A stretch of 54,040 bases of DNA, taken from Zygnema cylindricum. Its lineage: Eukaryota > Streptophyta > Zygnematophyceae > Zygnematales > Zygnemataceae. Shown piece after piece: positions 20,115 through 32,296 of this stretch (position 1 is the stretch's first letter; each line of letters begins with the position of its first letter). The DNA lies in contig JBBHKE010001622.1 of assembly GCA_037447655.1 (NCBI GenBank), positions 64,001-118,040 of the forward strand, given 5' to 3'. A model generated the notes under the pieces. It saw only the letters and a list, made by a program, of their open reading frames with translations, was not told where the DNA came from and did not search any database. A program made the position numbers and the translations under genes.

Positions 20115-20799
20115 TAGTTGAGAGAGTTAAGAGAACACTATCAGATAGTACCAAATCAATGTTAGCAGACAAAAAAAAAAATGCGAGATTTTGGGCTGAA
20201 GTCTTCAATTGTGCAACATACATTAAAAATAGAATAGAATCTAGAGCTGTAAAAGGGAAAACGCCGTATGAATTATGGATAGAAAGCTAACCAGAAGTTA
20301 GTCACTTTAGAGTATTTGGAAGTAATGTTGTCATGTTAGACAATTTTCCAAATAAGTGGAAACGGAGCCAAAGGGTGTAGCTGGAATCTTACTAGGCTAT
20401 GATGACCAATCAAAAGGGTATAGAGTATACATACACGATAAACAAAAAATATTTGTCACAAGGACTATCAAAATTAAACATGAGGAAAAGTCAGTTGATG
20501 TCTTTCAAATGACAACAGAGAAAAAGGCCGAAAAAATTGTCGAATATGTTATTTTGGAACACAAATCGTGGCCAACCTCGAGTACACGAGAAACACCAAA
20601 CACGGATAGCGATGAAAATGTCTCATCGCTTAACCAGCAACAAGATGGGGTCGTCGCTGACCCTTCGGTAGTAGGAACTGGAGACGTCAACACAATACGC
20701 GACAAAATTGGGCCGTCTTTGAACCAACGACAAATTGATCCAATTGTTGAACAGGGAATCGGCGTAAATACGCATGCGACGAAACAACTTCATCGCTGA
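20115..20799 (+). pseudogene. Integrase C-terminal part of F
   Basis: Directly after the LTR's last base the sequence is integrase from just past the EQNGV position: RVKRTLSDSTKSMLADKK, FWAEVFNCATYIKNRIESRAVKGKTPYELW and SHFRVFGSN. An open frame (20356-20799) follows with GVAGILLGYDDQSKGYRVYI and a Ser/Asn-rich linker. Stops occur at about 20290 and 20340. The catalytic core, gag and protease are absent, so no primer site remains. Confidence 0.83.
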
Positions 20800-20879
20800 A
20801 CGAGCGACGAGAGCATCTCGTCGCTAACTTAACAAATCATAACACGAATAGACAGACAATTTCACAAAAACGCAATGTA

Positions 20880-22050
20880 AGGCTTCCGTCAATTTCAGCC
20901 TCAAAATTTCCTGTGGGAAGAAGGACGAGTAGTCGATGAAATGCAAATGCAAACCATTATGAATTTAATGCAAATTCCGAGGAGCCTCTTACCATTCAGC
21001 AAGCGTTCTCTGCACCTGAAAAAGAACACTGAAAAGCAGCATCAAATGACAAAATGAAATCGATCATGGAGGCCCAAATGTGGGAACTGGTGGAACTACC
21101 TCCGGATCGTAAACCTATAGGAAGTAAGTGGGTTTTTAAGGTTAAAATAAATCCTGATAATACCATTGAAAGATACAAAGCTAGGCTAGAAGCAAAGGGT
21201 TATAATCAAAAAGAAAGAATTGATTATGAGGAGACATTTTCACCAGTTGTCAGATTTCCAACTGTCCGCATTTTGTTAACACTTGCAGCTATAGAAAACA
21301 TGGAAATACAGGGAGCAAAATTATTAAAGGGAGCAAAAATAGACTCACGAATAATTGTGGGAGAGAGTTTAGAAATAGGGGAGTCAAAATTCATGGAAAA
21401 GATTCTCTGTTCACATATTGTTGGGAGTCTAATCTATTTTAAGAATTGCACGGGTCTGGGTATTGCGGCAGCAGTAGGTGCTCTAAGCCGAAGTCTGCAG
21501 AATCCAAAAAAATCAGATTGGGAGGCAGCAAAGCAAGTGCTAAGATACTTGGCAGGGACTCGAGAGTTCAAGCTAACTCTAAGTGGAGACGAAGTAAAAC
21601 TTCAAACGTCAAGTGATGCCAACTACGGTGAAATGTCAAGCAGACGATCGACAACATGATATGTTTTACAAGTAGGAAACAGAACATGCTGCTGGAGCAA
21701 CAAGCTTCAAAAGATCACTATCCTATCAACAATGGAGGCAGAATACGTGGCTGCATGCTCAGCTATCAAGGAATTACTATGGGTTAAGTCTTTGCTCCAA
21801 GAGTTAGGCTTCATACAAATTGGTTTGCAAACTTTGTGGTGTGACAATCAAGCTGTCATCACCATTGCATCTAATCCTGCACATCATTTCAAAAGAAATC
21901 ATATGGATATCAGACTTCATTTTGTTTGAGAAAAGGTCTTTGCCAAAATTGTGAAACTTTGTTATTTACCGGATGAGAAAATGGTGGCTGACATGTTGAC
22001 AAAGGCCTTACCTGCTCCCAAGTTATAATTTTGCAGAGATGCCCCTGGGT
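20880..22050 (+). pseudogene. RT (palm deleted) and RNase H of F
   Basis: It begins with the ISASKFPVGRR linker and RT block [20 protein letters not shown] to [13 protein letters not shown]. At about 21310 it jumps in frame to [17 protein letters not shown], a region that in relatives lies some 180 codons later. The segment with MDVKTAF and YVDD is therefore missing. RNase H follows with SDANYGE, a stop near 21657, CCWSNKLQKIT, MEAEYVAACSA, LWCDNQAVITIA, RNHMDIRLHFV and ADMLTKALPAPK. The open frame 21054-21659 spans the deletion. Confidence 0.87.
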
Positions 22051-22069
22051 TAAGTGGTTAAAAGAGTCT

Positions 22070-22084
22070 AAAGCTTTAGGGGGG
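22070..22084 (+). promoter_or_regulatory. Polypurine tract of element F
   Basis: AAAGCTTTAGGGGGG immediately precedes the LTR start TGTTGG at 22085. The same AAAGCTTTAG word recurs about 15 bases inside the LTR. Confidence 0.72.
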
Positions 22085-22951
22085 TGTTGGTTAATAAAAG
22101 CTTTAGCCCTCTCTATATTCTGTGAGAGGAAAATACAGGACTTAAAAACATTTTCAGAACCTGTTTCAAAGTGTTTGTAAATTTTAGTGTGAATTGATAA
22201 TCTGGACTGTACGGAACTAAGGAGATCACATCGGACGGTTCCTAAGTAAAAGAAAGATTATGAAATGGCGCGCACTACTTAATTATGACATACCGTCCGA
22301 TAGACAAGATCCGACCGACAAAGACCTACCAGAATCTGGAAGTGAACCACAATGACACCGCAACAAGTTTCGTCACGTATAATGTTCTAATGTCTGTGGT
22401 GACTTTGTGGAAACGGGAGTTTGTCATCACACGTAATTGTATACTACATTAGTGTGTACGGTTAGTAATAGACGTCCGTAGACAATTAAGGTTCGTCTGT
22501 ACTGTACTAAACAATAGACACCGTAGATGAATTTAACATACAAGAGGTATTTAGGTAGAGTACATTAGAGTACGGATAAATAGTACCGTAACATTCTTTA
22601 CACAGCTGTGATTGGCTAATTAGACAGTAGTAGAATTTATTTGTATAAATTGTAGAACTTAGTTACTTTCATGTATTCCTTTTTATGAGGTTTCAAGGAG
22701 CACATATGTGCAATTTAAGGGGTATTCTCTTGGGTATATCTCTTGGGTTAATTTTGCGTTTTGCTTGAAACTTTGTGAGTTGTCAGCACACGTGGTAATA
22801 TGTATTCTCATGCAGTTTGGGGCCATTTGGCTTTATTGACTATTTTGTGCAGTGGATCAAAGTTAGTATCTTGAGTGCTTCTTATCTTTGGTTTTGTGAT
22901 GGCTACTACTTTTGCAACTGCTGGTGCTGAGCCGTTTATCATAGAAGAACA
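22085..22951 (+). repeat. Second LTR at F (3' LTR of F or 5' LTR of a lost element)
   Basis: It starts TGTTGGTTAATAAAAGC and ends AGAAGAACA. The gag ATG at 22899 lies 53 nt (17 codons plus two bases) before the end, with leader MATTFATAGAEPFIIEEQ. It matches F's 5' LTR only up to about 22325. Confidence 0.8.
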
Positions 22952-23000
22952 GTTTATGGGCCCTCCATCAAGAATTCTTATAATTGATGGCAAGGACTAT
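22952..23000 (+). pseudogene. Primer site and gag stub after the second LTR
   Basis: GTTTATGGGCCC (22952-22963) matches the complement of the initiator tRNA-Met anticodon arm except at the second base. The gag frame begun at 22899 continues through it as FMGPPSRILIIDGKDYII and stops where the satellite begins. So an element's gag was cut here, or the satellite replaced it. Confidence 0.72.
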
Positions 23001-26000
23001 ATCATTTAGGCCAATTCCTATTAGCGCTAACAGTTTGTGTAAGTTAGATAAAAATTTTTGTTAGCGCTAACAGTTTGTGTAATTTAGATTACAATTCATG
23101 TTAGCGCTAACAGTTTGTGTAATTAAGATAACAAGTCTTGCTAGCGCTAACAGTTTGTGTAATTTAAATAACAATTTTTGTTAGCACTAGTAGTTTGTGT
23201 TAGTTAGGTAACAATTCTTGTTAGTGCATACTTTTTATGTAAGTTATATAACAATTTTTGTTAGCGCTAACAATTTGTGTAAGTTAGGGAACAATTTTTG
23301 TAAGCGCTAACAGTTAAGGTAATTTAGGGAACAATTTTTTTTAGCGCTAACAGTTTGTGTAATTTAGATAACAATTCATGTTAGAGCAAAGAGTTTGTGT
23401 AATTTAGATAACAATTCATGCTAGATCTAACTGTTTCTGTAATTTATATAACAATTCTTGTTATCGCTAACAGTATGTGTAAGTCAGGTAACAATTATTG
23501 TTATGCTAATAGTTTGTGGAAGTTAGGTATCAATTCCTATTAGCGCTAACAGTTTGTGTAATTTAGATAACAATTACTGTTAGCGCTAACACTTTATGTA
23601 AGTTAGAATACAATTCTTGTTAACGCTAACAAAAGTATAATTTAGATAACAATTTTTGTTAGCCCTAACAGTTTGTGTAGGTTAGATAACAATTTTTGTT
23701 AGTGCAAAGAGTTTTTGTAAGTTAAATTACATTTCCTGTAAGCGCTAACAGTTTGTGTAATTTAGATAACAATTCTTGTTATCGCTAACAGTTAATGTAA
23801 GTTAGATAACAATTCCTGTTAGCGCTAACAATTTGTGTAAGTTAGATAACAATTCATGTTAACGCTAACAGTTTGTGTAAGTTAGGTTACAATTTTTGTT
23901 AGCGCTAACTCTTTATATAAGTTAGATATCAATTCCTGTTAGCGATAAAAGTTTGTGTAAGTTAGGTTACAATTCTTGTTAGCGCTAATTGTTTATATAA
24001 ATTAGATAACAATTCCTGTTAGCGATAACAGTTTGTGTAAGTTAGATTACAATTCCTGTTAGCGCTAACAATTGTGTAATTTAGATAACTATTCTTGTTA
24101 GCCCTAACAGTTTGTGTAAGTTAGATAACAATTCTTGTTATCGCTAACAGTTTGTGTAAGTAAGATAACAATTCCCGTTAGCGCTAACTGTTTATATAAT
24201 TTAAATAACAACTTCTGTTAGCGCTAATATATTATATTATTTCGATAACAATTCTTGTTATCGCTAACAAATTGTGTAAGTTTGGTAACAATTCTTGTTG
24301 GCACTAACAGTTTGTGTAATTTAGGTAACTTTTTCTGTTAGCGCTATTAGTTTGTGTAACTTATGTAGCAATTCCCGTTAGCACTAATTTTTTTGTGTAA
24401 TTTAGATAACAACTTTTATTAGCGCTAAAAGTTTGTGTAAGTTAGGTAAAAAAAATTGTTATCGCTAACAGTGTGTGTAATTTTGATATCAATTCGTGTT
24501 AGCGCTAACAGTTAATGTAACTTAGATAACACCCCTATCGCTAAGAGTTGGTGTATCGATAACAATTTGTTAACGCTAACAACAGGTAAGTATGCAACAA
24601 ACCCGTATATTAATAGTTTGTGTAATTTTGAAGCAATTCTTGGAGCTAAATGTTTTGTAATGATAACAATTTTATTAAGGCTACCAGCAGTAATTTAGAT
24701 AACACCCTCGAAGGCCAATGTTTGTGTGTTAGAAAATCAATTGTTGTTATCGCCACTTTGTAAGTTAGATAACACCATGCAAGCTTAACTGCTTATATAA
24801 GTTAGATAACAACTTAGCTAATAAAAGCTTTGTGTTAGGGCATAATTATAGCGCAATTGCTTATAAATTAGATAAATCCAGTACAATGTTAGTGTTATAA
24901 TTCCTCGCAGCTAACAATTGTAATTAGATGCAATTCTTCTTATCCCAACAGTGTAAGTTAGGCACACTCAGTAGCTTTAACAGTAAGTAAGATAACAACT
25001 ACTAAATGTTTGTGTAAGTTAGGTAACAATTCTTGTTAGCGCTAACTATTTATATAAGTTAGATAACAATTTTTGTTAGCGCTAACGGTTTGTGTAACTT
25101 AGATAACAATTCCTGTTATCGCTAATAGTTAGTGTAATTTAGATAACAATTCTTGTTATCTCTAACAATTTGTGTAAGTTAGGTAACATTTCCTGTTAGT
25201 ACTAATAGATTGTGTAATTTAGGTAGCAATTCTTGTTAGGGCTAACAGTTTGTGTAATTTAGATAACAATTTATATTAGAACTAACATATTGTGTAATTT
25301 AGATAACATTTCTTGTTAGCGCTAACAGTTTGTGTAAATTATAAAACAATTGTTGTTGTCGCTAACAGTTTGTGTAAGTTAGATAACAATTCTTGTTATC
25401 GCTATCAGTTTGTGTAAGTTAAGTTACAATTCTTGTTAGCGCTAACTATTTATATAAGTTAGATAACAATTCCTGTTAGCGATAATAGTTTGAAAGATAG
25501 GTTACAATTTAGTTTTCTAATTGCTTATATAAATTAGATAATGATCACGTAGCTTATAATTGAGTAAGTTAGATAATAATTCTTGTTAGCGTTAACAATT
25601 GTGTAATTTAGATAAGAATTCCTGTTAGCGCTAATAGTTTTTGTGAGTTAGATAACAATTCATGTTAGCGCTAACTGTTTGTGTAAGTTAGGTTACAATT
25701 CTTGTTTGCGCTAACTGTTTATATAAGGTAAAATACAATTCCTGTTAGCGATAACAGTTTATGTAAGATAGGTTACAATTCTGGTTTTCGCTAATTTTTT
25801 ATATAAATTAGATAACAATTGCTGTTAGCGATAACAATTTGAGTAAGTTAGATTACAATTTTTATTAGCCCTAACAGTTTGTGTAAGTTAGATAACAATT
25901 TTCGTTATTGCTAACAGTTTGTGTAAGTTAGATAACAATTCATGTTAGCGCTAACAGTTTGTGTAATTTAGATAACAATTCTTGTTATCGCTAACAGTTT

Positions 26001-29000
26001 TTGTAAGTTATGTAGCTATTCTTGTTAACGCTAATTGTTTGTGTAATTTAGATAACGATTCTTGTTAGCACTAACAGCTTGTGTAAGTTAGATAACAATT
26101 CTTTTTATCGCTAACAGGTTTTGTAAGTAAGATAACAATTCATGTTAGCGCTAACAGTTTGTGTTACTTAGATAACAATTCCTATTATCTCTAACAGTTT
26201 GTGTAATTTAAATATTTATTCTTGTTATCGCTAACAATGTGTAAGTTAGGTAACAATTCCTTTTAGCGCTAACAGTTTGTGTAAGTTAGATAACAATTTT
26301 TTTTATCGCTAATATTTTGTGTAAGTAAGATAACAATCCTTGTTAGCGCTAACTGTTTGTGTTACTTAGATAACAATTTCTGTTATCGCAAAAAGTTTGT
26401 GAAATTTAAATATTTTATTGTTATCGCTAACAGTTTGTGTAAGTTAGGTAATAATTCCTGTTAGCGCTAACAGTTTGTGTAATTTAGGTAACAATTCCTG
26501 TTAGCGCTAACAATTTGTGTAATTTAGATAACAATTTTTATTAGCGCTAACAGTTTGTGTAAGTAAGGTAACAATTCCTGTTATCGCTAACTATTTGTGT
26601 AATGTAGTTAACAAATCATGTTATCGCTAACTGTTTGTGTAATTTAGGTAACAAATCTTGTTATCGCTAACTGCTTGTGTAATTTAGGTAACAATTCTTT
26701 TGATCGCTAACAGTTTCTGTAATTTTGATATCAGTTCCTGTTAGCGCTAACTATTTCTGTAATTTAGGTAACAATTCGTGTTATCGCTAACTGCTTGTGT
26801 CATTTAGGTAACAATTTTTGTTATTGCTAACAGTTTGTGTAAGTTAGAAAACAATTCCTGTTAGTGCTAATTGTTTATGTAATTTAGGTAACAATTCTTG
26901 GTATCGCTAACTGTTTGTGTAATTTAGGTCAGAATTCTCGTTATCGCTAACAATTTGTGTAATTTAGGTAACAATTATTGTTATCGCTAATAGTTTGTGT
27001 AAGTTAGATAACAATTCCTGTTATCGCTGACTAATTCTATAATTTAGGTAACAATTTTTGTTAGTGCTAACTGTTTGTGTAATTTAGGTAACATTTTTTG
27101 TTATCGTTAATTGTATGTGTAATTTAGGTATCAATGTTTGTTATCGCTAATAATTTGTGTAATTTAGATAACAATTCCTGTTATCGCTAACTGTTTGTGT
27201 AATTTAGGTAATAATTTTTGTTATCGCAAAAAGTTTATGATATTTAGGTAATAATTCCTGTTATCGCTAACAGTTTCTGTAAGTTAGGTAATAATTCATG
27301 TTAGCGAAAACAGTTTGTGTAAGTTAGGAAACAATTCTTGTTATTGCTTATAGTTTGTGTAAGTTAGGTAACCATTCTTGTTAGCTCTAACAGTTTGTGT
27401 AAGTTAGATAACAATTCCTGTTATCGCTAACAGTTTCTATAAGTTAGGTAATAATTCATGTTAGCGCAATTAATTTGTGTAAGTTACGAAACATTTCTTG
27501 TTATCGCTTACAGTTTGTGTAAGTTAGGTAAACATTCTTCTAAGCTCTAACTTTTTTTCTAATTTAGGTCACAATTCTTGATATCGCTAATCGTTTCTGT
27601 AATTTATGTAACAATCGTTCTTATCGCCAACTGTTTGTGTAATTTAGGTAAAAATTCTTATTATCGCTAACAGTTTGTGTAATTTAGGTAACAATTCGTG
27701 TTATCGCTAACTGTTCTTGTTAGCGCTAACTGTTTGTGTAATTTAGATAACAATTCATGTTAGCGCAAACAGTTTCTGTAATTTTGATAACAATTCCTGT
27801 TATCGCTATCTGTTTGCGTGATTTAGGTGACGATTCCTGTTAGCGCAAACTGTTTGTGTAAGTTAGGTAACAATTCCTCTTATCCCAAACAGTTTATGTA
27901 ATTTAGGTAACAATATTTGTTATCGCTAACTGTTTCTGTAATTTAGGAAACAATTCTTCTTATTGGTAACTGTTAGTGTAATTTAGATAACAATTTTTGT
28001 TAGCGCTAACTGTTTCTGAAATTTAGGTAACAATTATTGTTATCGCTAATAATTTGTGTAATTTAGATAACAATTCCTATTATCGGTAACTGTTTGTGTA
28101 ATTTAGGTAACCATTCTAGTTAGCTCTAAAAGTTTGTGTAAGTTAGATAACAATTCTTGTTAGCGATAACTATTTCTGTAATTTAGGTCACAATTCTTGT
28201 TATTGCTAATTGTTTGTGTAAACTAGATAACGATTTTGTTATCGCTAATACTTTGTGAAATTTCAATATCAATTCCTCTTATCTCCAACAGTTTGTGTAA
28301 GTATGGTAACCATTCTTGTTAGCGCTAACAGTTTCTGAAATTTAGGAAACAATTCTTGTTATCGCTAACTGTTTGTGTAATTTAGTTAAGAATTCTTGTT
28401 ATCGCTAACAATTTGTGTAATTTAGGTAACAATTATTGTTATCGCTAATAGTTTGTGTAAGTTAGATAACAATTCATGTTATCGCTAACTAATTCTATAA
28501 TTTAGGTAACATTTTTTGTTAGTGCTAACTGTTTGTGTAATTTAGGTAACAATTTTTGTTATCGTTAACTGTTTGTGTAATTTAGGTAACAGTTTTTGTT
28601 ATCGCTAATTGTATGTCTAATTTAGGTATCAATTCTTGTTAGCGCTAACTATTTCTGAAATTTAGGTAACAATTATTGTTATCGCTAATAATTTGTGTAA
28701 TTTAGATAACAATTTCTGTTATCGGTAACTGTTTGTGTAATTTAGGTAACAATTTTTGTTATCACTAACAGTTTGTGTAAGTTAGGTAACCATTCTAGTA
28801 AGCTCTAAAAGTTTGTGTAAGTTAGATAACAATTCTTGTTAGCGATAAGTGTTTCTGTAATTTAGGTCACAATTCTTGAAATCGCTAATTGTTTCTGTAA
28901 TTTAGGTAATAATTCTTGTTATTGCTAACTGTATGTGTAATTTAGGTAACAATTCTTATTATCTATAACTATTTGTGTAAATTAGATAACAGTTCCTGTT

Positions 29001-32000
29001 ATCGCTTACAGTTTGTGTAATTTGGATTACAATTCCTGTTATCGCTAACTATTTGTGTAAGTTAGGTAATAATTTTTGTTATCCCTAAAAGTTTGTGTAA
29101 TTTAAGTAACAATTCTTGATAGCGCTAACTGTTTGTGTAATCATAGAAACATTTTTTGTTATCGCTAACTGTTTGTGTATATTAGATAACAATTCTTGTT
29201 ATCACTAACAGTTTGTGTAATTTAGATAATAATTCCTGTTAGCGCTAATAGTTTGTGTAATTTAAATAACAATTCCTATTAGCGCTAACAGTTTCTGTAA
29301 GTTAGGTAACAATTCTTCTTATTGCTAACTGTTTTTGTAATTTAGGCTACAATTCTTGTTATCGATAACTGTTTTTGTAATTTAGATAACAATTCTTGTT
29401 ATCGCTAACTGTTTGTGTAATTTAGGTAACAATTCATGTTATCGCTAACTGTTTTTGTAATTTAGATAACAATTCTTGTAATAGCTAACTGTTTGTATAA
29501 TTTAGGTAACAATTCTTGTTATAGGTAACTGTGTGTATAATTTAGGTAACAGTTCTTGTTATCGCTAACAGTTTGTGTAATTAAGATAACAATTCTTGTA
29601 ATCGCTAACTGTTTGTGTAAGTTAAGAAACAATTTCTATTACCGCTAACAGTTTGTGAAATTTAGATAACAATTCATGTTTTCGCTATCTGTTTGTATAA
29701 TTTAGGAAACAATTCTTATTATCGCTAACTGTTTGTGTAATTTAGGTAACAATTCTTGTTATAGCTAACTGTTTGTATAATTTAGGTAACAATTCTTGTT
29801 ATCGCTAACAGTTTGTGTAATTTAAATAACAATTTCTGTTTTTACTAAATGTTTATGTTATTTAGGTAACAATTTCTGTTATCGCTAACTCTTTCTGTAA
29901 TTTAGGTTAAAATTCTTTTTATCGCTTACAGTTTGTGTAATTTAGAAAACAATGTTTGTTATCGCTAATGTAACAACTCTTGTTATCGCTAACTATTTGT
30001 GTATTTTAGATAACAATTCTTTTAATCCCTATATGTTTGCGTAATTAAGGTAACAATTTTTGTTATCGCTAATTTTTTGTGTAATTTATAAAACAATTCT
30101 TGTAATTGCTAAATGTTTGTGTAATTTAGGTAACAATTCTTGTTATCCCTAACTGTTTGTGTTAATTACATAACAATTATTGTTATTGCTAACAGTTTGT
30201 GTAAGTTAGAAATCAATTCCTATTAGCGCTAATAGTTTGTGTAATTTAGGTTACAATTCCTTTTATTGCTAACAGTTTGTGTAAGATAAATAACAATTCA
30301 TACTAGCGCAAAGAGTTTGTGTAATTTAGATAACAATTCCTGTTATCGCTAACTGTTTGTGTAATTTAGATAACAATTCGTGTTATCGCTGATTGTTTCT
30401 TTAATTTAGGTAACAATTCCTGTTAGCGCTAACTGTTTTTGTAATTTAGGTAACAATTCGTGTTATCGCAAACAGTTTGTTTAAGTTAGATAACAATTCA
30501 TGTTAGCGCTAACAGTTTGTGTAATTTAGATTACAATTCCTGTTATCGCTAAAAGTTTGTGTAAGTTAGGTAACAATTCATGTTAATGGAACCAGTTTGT
30601 GTTATTAGGTAACAATTGATGTTAATCGCATAATTTAGGTATCAAATGTTGTTATCGCTAGCTGTTTGTGTAATTTAGGTAACAATTCCTGTTATCGGTA
30701 ATTATTTGTGTAATTTAGGAAACAATTCTTGATAACAGTTTGTGTAATTTAGGTAACAATTATTGTTATCGCTAACTGTTTGTGTAATTTAGATAACAAT
30801 TCTTGTTATCGCTAACTGTTTGTGTAATTTAGGTAACAATTGTTGTTAATCGCTAACTGTTTTTTTAATTTAGGTAACAAATGTTGTTATCGCTAACTGT
30901 TTTTGTAATTTAGGTAACAATTCTTGTTATCGGTAATTGTTTGTGTAATTTAGGTAACAATTACTATTATCGCTAGCAGTTTGTGTAATTTAGGTAACAA
31001 AGCCTGTTATCGCTAACTGTTTCTGCAATTTAGGTAAGAATTCTTGTTATTGCTAACTGTTTCTGTAATTTAGGTAATAATTCTTGTTATCGCTAACTGT
31101 TTGTGTAATTTAGGTAACAATTCCTGTTAGCGCTAACAAGTTGTGTAATTTAGATTGAAATTCTTGTTATCGCTAACATTATGTGTAATTTAGATAACAA
31201 TTCCTGTAATCGCTAATTGTTTTTGTATGTTAAGAAACAATTTCTATTAGCGCTAAGAGTTTGTGTAATTTAGATAGCAATTCCTGTTATTGCTAACTAT
31301 TGCTAACAGTTTGTGTAAGTTATGTAACAATTCATGTTTCCGCAAACAGTTTTTGTAATTTAGGTAACAATTCTTCTTATTGCAAATAGTTTGTGTAATT
31401 TAGGTAACAATTCTTGATATCGCTAAATGTTTTTGTAATTTAGGTAACAATTATTGTTATCGCTAACTATTTGTGTAATTTAGGAAACATTTTTTTTATC
31501 GCTAAATGTTTGTGTAATTTAGGTAACAAATCTTGTTATGCTAATTGTTTATGTAATTTAGGTGACAATACTTGATATCGCTAATTGTTCGTGTAATTTA
31601 GGCAACAAAGCTTGTTATCGATAACTGTTTCTATAATATAGGTAATAAATATTGTTATCGCTAACAGTTTGTGTAATTTAGATAAGAATTGTTGGTATCG
31701 CTAACTGTTTGTGTAATTAAGGTAACAATTCTTGTTTTCCCTAATTGTTTTTGTAATTTAGGTAACAATCATTGTTAATAGTTTGTGTAATTTAGGTAAC
31801 AATTAGTGGTATCGCAAACTGTTTATGGTTTTTAGATAATAATTCTTGTTATCGCTAGCTATTTGTGTAATTTAGGTAACAATTCTTGTTATCGCTAATT
31901 GTTTCTGTAATTTAGGAAACAATTCTTGTTATCGCTAACTGTTTTTGTAATTTAGGTAACAATTCTTGTTATCGCTAACTGTTTGTGTAATTTAGGTAAC

Positions 32001-32296
32001 AATTCTTATTATCGCAAATTGTTTGTGTAATTTAGGAAACAATTATTGTTATCGCTAATAGTTTGTGTAATTTAGGTCATATTTCTTGTTATCGTTAACT
32101 GTTTGTGTAATTTAGGTAACAAAACTTGTTATCGCTAATTGTTTGTGTCATTTAGGTAACAATTCTTGTTATTGCTAACGGTTTGTTTTATTTAGATAAA
32201 CATTCTTGTTAGCGCTAACCGTTTGTGTAATTTAGATTACAATTCCTGTTATCGCTAACAGTTTGTGTAATTTAGATAAGAATTCTTGTTATTGCT
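23000..32296 (+). repeat. Large 40-bp satellite array, about 230 units
   Basis: Units follow each other every 40 bases. A unit contains GTTAGCGCTAAC or GTTATCGCTAAC, then AGTTTGTGTAA, (G/T)TTAG(A/G)TAACAATTC and (C/T)TG. GTTAGCGCTAAC is a perfect 12-base palindrome and GATAACAATTCTTGTTATC a perfect hairpin with 8-base arms. The array starts next to a truncated gag stub and ends exactly at the terminal base of the 3' LTR of element G. There is no coding potential, and no other element interrupts it. Confidence 0.97.
24530..25015 (+). repeat. Degenerate patch within the satellite
   Basis: Units here are shortened and irregular (for example TTGTTAACGCTAACAACAGG, TTGGAGCTAAATG), with many small deletions. 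Regular 40-bp units resume at about 25015. A smaller patch of the same kind is near 25490-25580. It may be true decay or unpolished long-read sequence. Confidence 0.7.

Larger units (their letters stand above)
19508..22951 (+). mobile_element. Element F: internally deleted Copia element
   Basis: A 5' LTR (19508-20114) and a second LTR (22085-22951) bracket 2 kb of pol remnants on the plus strand. Gag, protease, the integrase N-terminal part and the RT palm are deleted. The first ~240 bp of the two LTRs match closely, but their remaining parts are unrelated or only distantly related. So either the 5' LTR is a recombinant or the downstream LTR belongs to a second element whose gag starts at 22899. 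Satellite sequence lies on both outer sides. Confidence 0.82.

Noticed and set aside
23000-32296. CRISPR-like array of short repeats
   Set aside because: Units are directly adjacent with no unique spacers, the period is 40 bp throughout, and the context is eukaryotic retrotransposons. It is a satellite.
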